In this document: positions 6,800 to 15,114 of the stretch, piece by piece | How the letters are laid out: each line of letters opens with the position of its first letter | Numbering within the stretch: the stretch's first letter is position 1 | IMG/VR virus record: IMGVR_UViG_3300040856_000582 | Coordinates: 1 to 38,082 of that record | Origin: a virus | Strand: one strand, 5' to 3' | DNA: 38,082 nt | Notes under the pieces: model-generated | Databases searched by the model: none | What the model was told of the DNA's origin: nothing | Seen by the model: the letters and a program-made list of their open reading frames with translations, nothing else | Translations under genes and position numbers: made by a program

Positions 6800-7375
6800 T
6801 TACTTGCTCCTATTGATTGTTGCGCGTTGCCCTACAAAGGCCCCGAATAGTTCCATTGGGAATTCATCCCCGTTTTGTACACGTTCCTTGACCCATGCCT
6901 TCAAGGTAGACGGATGCACGTCCGTTTTCTGCTCGGTGGCGTAACCAAGCTTCTGAGCATATTCCATGAACTCAACTGCTTCATGGTCTTCGCCCCGGCC
7001 AAACTGACAAGACACCGTGTTCTTGATTAAGTCACCGTACTCATTTGCACGCAACCAATCAAACGCGGTCTCCTTGTTGTCTGCCTTGATGTGGGCTCCA
7101 TACGTCGGGCGCACAGTCACTTTGGACCCGTCATCCAGTTCAAACGAACTGAGTCCGAGTTCAAGAAGCATTGCAGGTAGGTCTTCGTCGGTGAGTTTCA
7201 GCAGGTCTTTCTTTGCCGCTTTGAGATCGGATTCAAGGCGTTGCACCAAATCCTCCTGATCCCTTACCGCGCGGGCAATCCCTGCTATGCTTTTCAAACC
7301 AGATTGGTCTACCGCTTCCACGGCGGAAACAGTGGTTTGGTCTGCTTCCATTTCTTGCAAGAGCGAATTGCTCAT
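6800..7375 (-). CDS. Conserved phage protein with N-terminal coiled coil, function unknown
   Basis: A 191-residue protein and the first gene of the leftward replication operon, with ribosome site AAAGGAG before the ATG. Residues 30-65 (VRDQEDLVQRLESDLKAAKK and following) form a clear coiled coil. A small beta segment follows (SSFELDDGSKVTVRPTYGAH), then a C-terminal helical part containing FDWLRANEYGDLI and HPSTLKAWVKERV. Similar proteins sit next to SSB or recombination genes in other phages as far as I recall, but I know no assigned function. It is transcribed from the promoter at 7424-7453. Confidence 0.75.
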   Translation of the reverse strand: MSNSLLQEMEADQTTVSAVEAVDQSGLKSIAGIARAVRDQEDLVQRLESDLKAAKKDLLKLTDEDLPAMLLELGLSSFELDDGSKVTVRPTYGAHIKADNKETAFDWLRANEYGDLIKNTVSCQFGRGEDHEAVEFMEYAQKLGYATEQKTDVHPSTLKAWVKERVQNGDEFPMELFGAFVGQRATINRSK

Positions 7376-7414
7376 GATTTTTCTCCTTTCGTTAATCGGC
7401 CCTTTTTTGAGGGC

Positions 7415-7453
7415 TGGACGCGCAGTCTACGATCCCATACAATCGTATGTCAA
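7415..7453. promoter_or_regulatory. Overlapping divergent promoters with a shared palindrome
   Basis: Leftward: a perfect -35 TTGACA (7453-7448), an 18-base spacer and -10 TAGACT (7429-7424), serving the replication operon. Rightward: TGGACG (7415-7420), a 17-base spacer and TACAAT (7438-7443), serving the SNF2 gene. The inverted repeat CATAC-aatc-GTATG (7436-7449) covers the rightward -10 and touches the leftward -35, so a bound regulator would affect both. A short stem GCCCT/AGGGC (7399-7414) follows in the leftward leader. The whole gap of about 100 bp between the divergent genes is regulatory. Confidence 0.6.
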
Positions 7454-7473
7454 CAGGGAAATGGTAACTTTTC

Positions 7474-8925
7474 ATGTATCAATTCAAAACTAAGCCATAT
7501 GACCACCAAATGCAGGCGTTTGAAGCGTCTTGGCAGAGACCATACTTTGGCCTGTTCATGGAGATGGGTACCGGAAAATCAAAAGTTGCAATCGACACAA
7601 TGGGGTCGCTGTTCCTCGCAAAAGAAATTGACACCGCATTGATCATTGCACCCAAGGGCGTGTTTGATAACTGGGTTAAAAAAGAAATACCTACGCACCT
7701 TTCCGACGCCGTGCCTTACAAGATAGTCCGTTGGCAGCCTAATTTCACTAAGAAATTTCGCGAGGAAATTCAACAACTTGCGGACCCCCAGAACCGTGAG
7801 CCGGGGTTCTTGCACATCCTTGTCATGAATACGGAAGCCTTCAGCACTGACAAAGGTTACTCTGCCGCGCAGAAGTTTTTGATGCTTAATCCAAACGCGA
7901 TCACGGTGCTTGACGAGAGCACCAGTATCAAGAATAAGAGTGCGCAACGCACCAAAAACTTGCTGAAGATATCAAAAGAATCGAAGTATCGGCGCATCTT
8001 AACGGGCTCCCCGATTACCAAAAGCCCCATGGATTTGTTTAGCCAGTGTGCTTTCCTTGATCTGGACGCCCTTGGATTCAACAGTTACTACGGATTTCAG
8101 AACCGTTACGCCATTATCCAACGTCGTAGCATGGGGGCGCACAGCTTTAACGAGATCACCGGGTACCGCCGCTTGGATGAGCTAGGGGATAAATTAGACC
8201 AGTTCAGCTTGCGAGTGCTCAAAAAAGACTGCCTTGACTTGCCAGAAAAGGTTTATCAACGCAGGGAAATACCCCTGACTGCCGAGCAAATGCGGCTGTA
8301 TAAACAGATGAGTGACTTGGCCCTAGCGCAATTGTCGCAGGGCAAGTTGGCCACTACCGCTTCTGTACTGACTCAGATCATGCGGCTTCAGCAAATATGC
8401 TGTGGTTTCTTGCAGCCCGATGAAGGTGAAATACAAGAAGTTAAGAATAACCGTCTAGAGGAATTGTTAGCAGTAACGGAAGAGGTTCAAGGCAAAGCCA
8501 TTATCTGGGCAACGTGGACCTACGATATCTTGAGAATTGAGAAGGCGCTACGCAAAAAGTATGGCGCTAATGCTGTGGCGACGTACTACGGAGACACTGA
8601 GCAAGATGACCGGCAGGAAACAGTAGACCGGTTTCAAGACCCTGAGTCAGAACTGCGTTTCTTTATCGGTCAACCCCGTACAGGGGGCTACGGTATTACG
8701 CTGACAGAAGCCAACACAGTCATCTATTACAGCAACAGCTATGACCTAGAAATTAGACTACAGTCGGAAGACCGGGCGCACCGTATCGGCCAAGAGCAAA
8801 GCGTGACGTATATCGACTTAGTAAGCCCGGGCACTATCGACGAGAAAATACTAGAAGCACTGCGCGACAAGATTAATCTTGCCGGGACAGTGCTTAAAGA
8901 GGATGTGGCTAACTGGCTAAGCTAG
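7474..8925 (+). CDS. SNF2-family DNA helicase/translocase
   Basis: A 483-residue SF2 enzyme and the only complete gene read rightward in the window. The N-terminal core has Walker A EMGTGKS (30-36), the motif Ia region LIIAPKGVFDNWVKKEI, motif II LDEST (146-150, where DEAH is typical) and motif III LTGSP (176-180). The C-terminal core has IIWATW, DRFQD, GYGITLTEA and motif VI QSEDRAHRIGQ (430-440), diagnostic of SNF2. There is no nuclease or accessory domain, so it probably acts as a double-strand DNA translocase, perhaps remodelling protein-DNA complexes during replication or takeover. It has its own promoter. It ends tail-to-tail with the large virion gene, overlapping it by 17 bp without an intervening terminator. 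Confidence 0.93.
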   Translation: MYQFKTKPYDHQMQAFEASWQRPYFGLFMEMGTGKSKVAIDTMGSLFLAKEIDTALIIAPKGVFDNWVKKEIPTHLSDAVPYKIVRWQPNFTKKFREEIQQLADPQNREPGFLHILVMNTEAFSTDKGYSAAQKFLMLNPNAITVLDESTSIKNKSAQRTKNLLKISKESKYRRILTGSPITKSPMDLFSQCAFLDLDALGFNSYYGFQNRYAIIQRRSMGAHSFNEITGYRRLDELGDKLDQFSLRVLKKDCLDLPEKVYQRREIPLTAEQMRLYKQMSDLALAQLSQGKLATTASVLTQIMRLQQICCGFLQPDEGEIQEVKNNRLEELLAVTEEVQGKAIIWATWTYDILRIEKALRKKYGANAVATYYGDTEQDDRQETVDRFQDPESELRFFIGQPRTGGYGITLTEANTVIYYSNSYDLEIRLQSEDRAHRIGQEQSVTYIDLVSPGTIDEKILEALRDKINLAGTVLKEDVANWLS

Positions 8926-11900
8926 CGATGCCGCCGCTCTGTATTAACCCCGAGATAGGATCTTCAGGGAACAACGCCGCGTACTGAGCCCGTTGCTGTG
9001 GTGCAGGCGCCGCCGGAGCAGGAGCCGCTTGAGGCGTAGGCATTGACACCGGCGGCATTGACACTTGGGCCGTGGGCCGTGGTGCGGCCATGCGCCTATC
9101 TTCTTCCAATAACCGACGAGCCTCTTGTTCCGACAGTGCCTGTTCTTCCGGCGTTAAGACAAAGGGTGACTCTTGTGGTTGTTCTGCTTCCTGTGCTTCA
9201 AAACCGTCTTCGCCCGGCTCTTGCCCAGCGACATAGGCGCGTCGAGAGAACACAAACCCTTTGCTCATGGCCCAGTCTTTCGCCAATTGGTACAGATTTT
9301 TTGCTTCTCGCCTATTGCGAGGAGTCTTTAGAAGGCGAGCCAACGTCTCGGGATCTTGCAACAACATCTTAAATGCTTTCATGTTGTTAATGCCCGACTT
9401 GCTAACAAAAAGGGCTCGTAATGCACGCGAGCCTGCCGCTGCTGCGATCAAGCTTGCTTCGCTACCCCCAACGATGGAAGATGCGGTAGTACCTAATTTT
9501 GCACCTATGATCCGTAAAGCCAGATCCCTTAGGGGGCCTTCTTGCTTAATTAGATCGTCTAGGCCGCCCTTGGCAGTCAAGCTTTCTAGGTTTCTCATTT
9601 CAGCCAAGTATCGCTGAATGGTCTCAGCCTCTGTTTTGCTCAACAAATTTTTGCTGATAAGCCAATCAGCCGGGGTGACTTGAGAACCTGAAGAAGTGGG
9701 GGCAAACAAGCTATCGTACATGCGAGTAGGGTTTAGGTCCCCGTCACGATTGCTGGATCGCGTGATCGCCCAATCAAAGACTCCTGACTTTAAGCTCTCT
9801 CTCGCTTCTTCCCTAATTTTAGAATCTACATCAGACCTATTGATCGTTGTTAAGATTTGATTCAACTCAAACAAAGGCCGCTGTGAAGATAGCGCTCCTC
9901 TAATTACAGCCGTAGGTGTTTCATCGCCCTTGTCGATAAGCCTTTTAAAAGACAGTCTCTCTCTTGCCTCTTTTGCAGATTGATCTGCTTGCTTACGAGC
10001 AGTCATTAAAAGCTCATAGGCGGCATCGGCATCGCGAAGATCCATTTCCAATTGACGAGGGAAAATTGCCAAGAGTTGTTGGTTAGTAGGGTCCTCTAAC
10101 CACCGAGTAAGTTCTGGAATGTTTAACGAGAGTTCGCCAACTTCTTCTCCCTCACGAGGACGCAATGCGGTTGATCTAATGTTACGAAGCGCACGCTCTA
10201 AAACGTCCGGGACATCGCCAACGATTCTTCCAACATCAATGTACCCGGGAAGATCTTCAATCAATTCTATGTCAGGGTTGACCTCGTCTCGCAAAAACTG
10301 ACCTACCCTAGCTATTTCTTTTGCGTTTCGATACACCCGATCGCTACGCCCCGTAAACAGCGAGCGAATAGATTCTTCGGGGCTTAATCTATCCGCCCCG
10401 GTAGTCCGTGTTCCGAGGACCGCGGCAGGAGCAGAAGCGCGCGTGAAAACATCGTTAAGGGCTGAAGAATAAGCGCGCGCCATGGTTAACGCCGCTCGTA
10501 TGGTGTCCGCACGATCTCCCCCTATATCGCCAACCGCCCCGGTCAAATCTTGGTCCACTAACTCCGCAAACCTGTTTGACAATCTAGCGTCGTTGTATTT
10601 GGCATTTGCCTCTAACTCTCTTCCAGAAGCTAATGCTCGTGATCGAATGCCACTTAACTTATTGGAAGAGATCACTATAGGTTCGCCAGCTTGTCTAAGC
10701 TCGTCCACCAAAATCCTAAGATCCACTATTGTGTCAGCTAGTTGATCCTCTGCGGTTCTTTCTACAACGCGTGCGCCAACATTGGCTAAGTCGTCTTGAG
10801 CCCTAGCAGAGCTTAACCGGTTGTTAAGAAGTTGACGGATCTGCTTTAGCTCTTCCATCCTGAACTGATCTTCAGGGATGTTTCTTCGCCCGCGAGTAGC
10901 TTCTATAAGGTCATCAATAGTCCTTAGATCGCTTCTAACAGACATCACTTGCTCTTCTACGGGCAGCGAAGAAAAACGAGGGCTGTTGCTACCCAAATCC
11001 AACAAGTTACGCATACCGTTAACCGTTCTTTGCGGCATACGGTCCAAGATAGATTGTCTTTGTTGCGCCAATCTTTCAATACGGGCTTCTATTCTAGCTG
11101 TTTCTTGAGAAGACTCCGTTATGCCCGCAGAAGGTCCTCGCTTCCCTAATCGACTTGTATCGATTCCAGAATCCTCTAAAACTTCTTTTATGAAGTCGAT
11201 GCTGGTTTGCAAAGGTCTTGGGAGAGCTTTTAACTCTGCACGACTTTCTGGGAGAAGATCTACCCAGTCGAAAAGATTCGGAATCTCACGGATCTCTCCC
11301 ACTTCTTCGCCTTCTTCCGGGAAAGCACGGAAAACAGAAATTTCGGTGTTAGGGATTTGGTTGTATAAAAATCGTTCTTTTGCACGTGCGGCAGTTAAAG
11401 CCTGCGACAGATTCTCTTGTAACGCTCTGCCTACCGCTTCTTCTGTCTCCCCCGTTCCAATCCTATTAGCGGCCTCTAAAACCTTTTGAGCCTGCTGGGA
11501 TAGTTTTTGCGTGAAGGCTTGTTCCAACGTGTCTTGAAAAGCGCCTTCAACTTGGCGCAATGCCCCGGCATCTCCCACCATGGCAAAAGCGGCAATTAAA
11601 TTCTTGTAACTATCTATTGCACTGCGAAGGCCTTGTTTTCCCTGCTCTTTTAATTCGGGGAAAATGCCCGCCATCTCATCTTCGATGCGAAGCAATGTTG
11701 GGCTTTGAGATAACGTGCCTGATGTAAATTCTCTGAATTGAGAGTTGGACGTGAGATCTTCTAAAATTTGCGCCACTTTTTCAGGGTCTTCCCCAGCTTG
11801 TTGGAGACGCTCTTCAATAATGTTTACAACGTCCACCAAAGCTTGGTTGTCACCTTTCCTTTTGAAAAGGTCCGCCACACCTACATTACTACCCGGGGTA

Positions 11901-13006
11901 AACGCATCTTTTATTTTTTTCAACCCGTCATAAATGGCTTCTCTGTTCTTTATTGCGGTGTACGGGAGACCTATGACCGCAGGGCCTGCCAAACCTACTG
12001 CTATGCCCCCGGCAATTTCCGCAAGAGGAGCATATTCTCCGTCCATATATTCTTCAGAAAAGTACCGGGCCCCTGTGGCGCCTCCGGCAAATCCCGCTTC
12101 TTCCAAAAGAGTGCGTCCGGGCTTTTCTGCGGCCCTTTGTCCGATTCGGGGAATGTTCCTTTCAGCAGAACTGATAAGGCGCGTGGTCCGTGGGCCTTTA
12201 GCCGTGGCTTTTTTTATAGCCGCCTTTGCCGCACGCTTTGGTAAGGGGCCTGCCTCAAAAGCTTTTTCTAGCTTAATGTTTTTAAGTTCCAGAAGATTCT
12301 CTAAATATTTTCCTGCGCCAAAATCTAGTGCTTTTTTGGTGGTCAAGAATGGAAATGGTAAAAAAGCAGCGCCAATCGCGGCAGTTTCACCCACTCTTTC
12401 CATGCGAGCACCTTCTCCGGGTGCGACAAGGTCTGGTTCCCCAAAGAAACGATCGCGTATTTCTTCTATGCCTTCTTCACCCAGAATTTGGCCACCGATC
12501 CCTGTTGCTACTGGGATAAGGAATTTTGCACCAATAGCAAAAGGGTTTACTGCGGGAATTGGTTTTTGTAAGGCGTAACCTATCTTGGCTCCAGTTATAA
12601 AACCAGCTAATCCGCCCGCTTGAGGCGCTATTTCTTTTTTAAACCCTTTTGCAAAAGAGCCTTCTCGCATGGGCTTGTTTTCAGGGTTTCGTAGGTAACG
12701 GCGCAAGATTTCTGCATCCGTTAATTGAACCCCCTGATCTTCGGCTGGAGTAAGCTTAGACTGCCCAAGAGCGATGGATTTATACGGGTCTTCGTCCTTC
12801 CCGAATAAAGAAGGATTTTTTTCCTTTAATGCAAAAGCGGTATCAATCGCCAGCATCATTTCGGGCGTTATATTTTTAGGCAGCCCTTCTTCTTGCGGAT
12901 TTCGTCGAAGATTCTGCTCATATAAGTCTGAAGAAATTTTGGGATAAACAATGTCTAAAACGACTTCATCCTGCTCTTCAGACGGCTCAATCACTTGATC
13001 GACCAT
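8909..13006 (-). CDS. Giant internal virion (ejection-type) protein
   Basis: A 1365-residue protein, the last and largest gene of the late block. The N-terminal third has Gly/Ala-rich hydrophobic segments (GGLAGFITGAKIGYALQ near residue 130, IAGGIAVGLAGPAVIGLPY near 335) that could insert in membranes. The middle is long, helical and charged, with many Arg/Glu pairs. The C-terminus is Pro/Ala/Gln-rich and ends in LFPEDPISGLIQSGGIASL. Size and position after genes of 443 and 702 residues recall T7 gp14-gp15-gp16. However, I see no lytic transglycosylase motif such as T7 gp16 carries. Ejection into the host envelope is inference. The ATG overlaps the upstream stop (TAATG). Confidence 0.75.
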   Translation of the reverse strand: MVDQVIEPSEEQDEVVLDIVYPKISSDLYEQNLRRNPQEEGLPKNITPEMMLAIDTAFALKEKNPSLFGKDEDPYKSIALGQSKLTPAEDQGVQLTDAEILRRYLRNPENKPMREGSFAKGFKKEIAPQAGGLAGFITGAKIGYALQKPIPAVNPFAIGAKFLIPVATGIGGQILGEEGIEEIRDRFFGEPDLVAPGEGARMERVGETAAIGAAFLPFPFLTTKKALDFGAGKYLENLLELKNIKLEKAFEAGPLPKRAAKAAIKKATAKGPRTTRLISSAERNIPRIGQRAAEKPGRTLLEEAGFAGGATGARYFSEEYMDGEYAPLAEIAGGIAVGLAGPAVIGLPYTAIKNREAIYDGLKKIKDAFTPGSNVGVADLFKRKGDNQALVDVVNIIEERLQQAGEDPEKVAQILEDLTSNSQFREFTSGTLSQSPTLLRIEDEMAGIFPELKEQGKQGLRSAIDSYKNLIAAFAMVGDAGALRQVEGAFQDTLEQAFTQKLSQQAQKVLEAANRIGTGETEEAVGRALQENLSQALTAARAKERFLYNQIPNTEISVFRAFPEEGEEVGEIREIPNLFDWVDLLPESRAELKALPRPLQTSIDFIKEVLEDSGIDTSRLGKRGPSAGITESSQETARIEARIERLAQQRQSILDRMPQRTVNGMRNLLDLGSNSPRFSSLPVEEQVMSVRSDLRTIDDLIEATRGRRNIPEDQFRMEELKQIRQLLNNRLSSARAQDDLANVGARVVERTAEDQLADTIVDLRILVDELRQAGEPIVISSNKLSGIRSRALASGRELEANAKYNDARLSNRFAELVDQDLTGAVGDIGGDRADTIRAALTMARAYSSALNDVFTRASAPAAVLGTRTTGADRLSPEESIRSLFTGRSDRVYRNAKEIARVGQFLRDEVNPDIELIEDLPGYIDVGRIVGDVPDVLERALRNIRSTALRPREGEEVGELSLNIPELTRWLEDPTNQQLLAIFPRQLEMDLRDADAAYELLMTARKQADQSAKEARERLSFKRLIDKGDETPTAVIRGALSSQRPLFELNQILTTINRSDVDSKIREEARESLKSGVFDWAITRSSNRDGDLNPTRMYDSLFAPTSSGSQVTPADWLISKNLLSKTEAETIQRYLAEMRNLESLTAKGGLDDLIKQEGPLRDLALRIIGAKLGTTASSIVGGSEASLIAAAAGSRALRALFVSKSGINNMKAFKMLLQDPETLARLLKTPRNRREAKNLYQLAKDWAMSKGFVFSRRAYVAGQEPGEDGFEAQEAEQPQESPFVLTPEEQALSEQEARRLLEEDRRMAAPRPTAQVSMPPVSMPTPQAAPAPAAPAPQQRAQYAALFPEDPISGLIQSGGIASLAS
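9068..9088 (+). repeat. Degenerate heptamer repeat, two perfect copies plus a decayed one
   Basis: GGCCGTG occurs twice in direct tandem (9068-9081), followed in register by GTGCGGC. It lies inside the Pro/Ala-rich C-terminal coding part of the 1365-residue protein, where the coding strand reads APRPTAQ. Confidence 0.5.
10404..10424 (+). repeat. Degenerate heptamer repeat, three units
   Basis: GTCCGTG, TTCCGAG and GACCGCG follow in strict 7-base register within the 1365-residue gene, each sharing the CCG core at the same phase. Confidence 0.45.
12179..12206 (+). repeat. Degenerate heptamer repeat, four units
   Basis: GCGCGTG, GTCCGTG, a diverged unit and AGCCGTG occupy four consecutive 7-base positions inside the 1365-residue gene. 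Register is kept across the diverged unit, as expected of a decayed tandem array. Confidence 0.5.
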
Positions 13007-15114
13007 TACTGAACCCCTGTGCCGTAACCCGGTTGGGTTGTCCTTTGCCCACTCAAATCGAAACGGTTTTGTGCGAATTGCTCTTGCCCAATCGCGGGTA
13101 TGTCGCCTAGTAAAGTGCGCAACAATTCAATTTCTCGAAGACTGTTTTCAGCTTCTCTTCGCTGAGTAGAATCCAACCCGCCTCGCGCTAAATCCCCTAT
13201 GGTAGTGGTATAAAGCTGATCTGTTACTGCTTTAATCTGAGACAACTTTAATGCCTCTGATTCTGGGTTGGCGAAGAAGGTATCGGGATCTGGGAACAAT
13301 TCAGAAGCCAATTGCATTTCAGCAACAGGGAATCGTGGATTAGTCACCAACGCCACTTTTCCTATAAACCGAAGTGCTTTCAAATATTGTCTGGCCGCCA
13401 AGGTGGTAGCATCGTCAGCGTCCAAACCACTTTGAAAATAGCCAAAGTACTTGTCCATTGCGGCTGTGAATCCTGCTCCCATGCCGGTGCCTTCTTTAGC
13501 TGCCGCATAGGCGGATTGTTTGACCGCATTAAGAGCTTTAGCACCTTCCTCTATGTTTAACGGCTCCCCGGTGGCTTCTTCAATTGCTTGTTGATTTAAA
13601 GAAGCGGTAGACAAAATACTGTTTGTGTACGACGGGTCGGCTAAAACACCTTCAGATGGGGACGACTGACCTTCTTGCATGTTGCTAAGAAGCCTTCGGT
13701 ATTTGTTTTCCGAAGATATGCTTTTCTGTAGCTCAGCAACTTGCTCCGGTGGCGCCACCGCAGTGCTGTACCCTTCTCCGGTGGGCATCTTAACCGCCGT
13801 GCCGTCAGGGCCAATATACGTTTTACCGTTGTCAAAACTTTCAACAAGCTCTCGACCGCCGTCAGGAGCCTGAATGATGTAGTTTGTTAAAGACTCTGCC
13901 CCGTCGGAAGTGATCTTTCTAAAAGTGTATTGGCCCGTACCCTTGTAGTTTTCATAGGTCGCAAGGTCCGCGGCGTTGTTCACATTAAGAACGGCCACCT
14001 CATTACCTTCTCTATCTAAAACAACACGCTCATCAAGTCCCTTTGCCGCAAGTCTTGACGCCGTTGCCATGCGTGAAATCAAAAGATCATTTAAGTACTT
14101 TTGTTCTAACTGGGCTTGCTCCATGGCACCAGACAGCGCGGCACTCTTAACGCCTTGCTCTAGTTTACGTTGTTCCGCGGCCCGTGCTTGAAAGGCCGCC
14201 GGTAGCGTAGAAGCCGCCGCCGCTAACTGTGCGCCAAAAGGTTGCCCCGCTACACTTTTACCTGTTCTAGGGTCCGTGCCTGAAGCCAAAGATAATCCTG
14301 CCTGCGCCAAGTCAAAATAGGCTTGTGCTTTGTTATATCTTTCTTGATCTTCTGTTTGACCTAGAATTTCTTGATATAAAGGCAACATTTCATTGTAGTA
14401 GCCCTTTACAGAGTCACCAAAAGTGCTCCCAGACAAAAGCATTTCAGCGGGCCCTGTTTCTTGGTCCGTGGTCATTGGTTCGCGCCGCGTTGCTGTTACT
14501 TCAATGGGTTGTAACAAGTCCGCGTCTTGGCCCTCATCCAACAACGGAGCAAAAGCAGGAGGCATGGCGATACCGCCGAGTGCATAACTTTGCACGGCAC
14601 CGCCTTGGTTAAAATTTTGAGGAACGGGAGCCTCCTGCGCCCCGGCCATCATGAGGCTTCCTACGCCTTGGCCCATTTCATTAGGCATACCGCCTTCTGT
14701 AGTCATTTCTACATCGCCAATAATGCCCTGCATTAACTCGCCGATGCCGCTGTTCATAGCCCCTTCTTCCGTCATCATGATGACAGGCTGTACCATGGCC
14801 AGCACGGACTCTGGCGTAGCTTGTGCGTCTTCCATGCCGACAAAAGCCCCAAGCTCTTCCACGCGAGCCGAAATTGGCATCTGGTTGCCTCTGATGGCGT
14901 TGATCAAATCTTCAGCAGATTCTGCCTGATCTACATTTGCCATCATGTCCTGAGCATACTGTGCGCCCAGTTGCTCGGCTTGTTGAGCGGCCATCATTTC
15001 TGCTTGCTCAACCATAGCGGCCTCTTGAGGCATGGGCTGGGCCATCATGTCTTGAGGCATAGGTTGCGCTGGGCCACCGGCTTGTCTAAATAGAGGTCGG
15101 TTATATACGTTCAT
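13006..15114 (-). CDS. Virion internal protein, Met/Gln-rich N-terminus
   Basis: A 702-residue protein. It starts NRPLFRQAGGPAQPM, followed by a Met/Gln/Ala-rich helical region to about residue 65. A helical segment with ISARVEELGAFVGMEDAQA and the PESVLAMVQPVIMM stretch (about 81-114) follows, then GGAVQSYALGGIAM (171-184). The C-terminal half is helical (KSAYAAAKEGTGMGAGFTAA). Similar N-termini are, from memory, frequent in uncultured marine phage proteins of unknown role. Its position between the 443- and 1365-residue genes suggests an inner-core or ejected protein. It overlaps both neighbours by 1-4 bases, so the three are co-translated. No enzymatic motif is visible. Confidence 0.75.
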   Translation of the reverse strand: MNVYNRPLFRQAGGPAQPMPQDMMAQPMPQEAAMVEQAEMMAAQQAEQLGAQYAQDMMANVDQAESAEDLINAIRGNQMPISARVEELGAFVGMEDAQATPESVLAMVQPVIMMTEEGAMNSGIGELMQGIIGDVEMTTEGGMPNEMGQGVGSLMMAGAQEAPVPQNFNQGGAVQSYALGGIAMPPAFAPLLDEGQDADLLQPIEVTATRREPMTTDQETGPAEMLLSGSTFGDSVKGYYNEMLPLYQEILGQTEDQERYNKAQAYFDLAQAGLSLASGTDPRTGKSVAGQPFGAQLAAAASTLPAAFQARAAEQRKLEQGVKSAALSGAMEQAQLEQKYLNDLLISRMATASRLAAKGLDERVVLDREGNEVAVLNVNNAADLATYENYKGTGQYTFRKITSDGAESLTNYIIQAPDGGRELVESFDNGKTYIGPDGTAVKMPTGEGYSTAVAPPEQVAELQKSISSENKYRRLLSNMQEGQSSPSEGVLADPSYTNSILSTASLNQQAIEEATGEPLNIEEGAKALNAVKQSAYAAAKEGTGMGAGFTAAMDKYFGYFQSGLDADDATTLAARQYLKALRFIGKVALVTNPRFPVAEMQLASELFPDPDTFFANPESEALKLSQIKAVTDQLYTTTIGDLARGGLDSTQRREAENSLREIELLRTLLGDIPAIGQEQFAQNRFDLSGQRTTQPGYGTGVQ
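14464..14484 (+). repeat. Degenerate heptamer repeat, three units
   Basis: GTCCGTG, GTCATTG and GTTCGCG in 7-base register within the 702-residue virion gene. It closely resembles the site in the primase gene at 5834-5854, although the two genes are unrelated. Confidence 0.45.

Noticed and set aside
10119-12578. Several open frames on the + strand inside the 1365-residue gene
   Set aside because: They run antisense to a clearly coding leftward gene, have Arg/Ser/Pro-rich shadow composition, and lack ribosome sites or family motifs.
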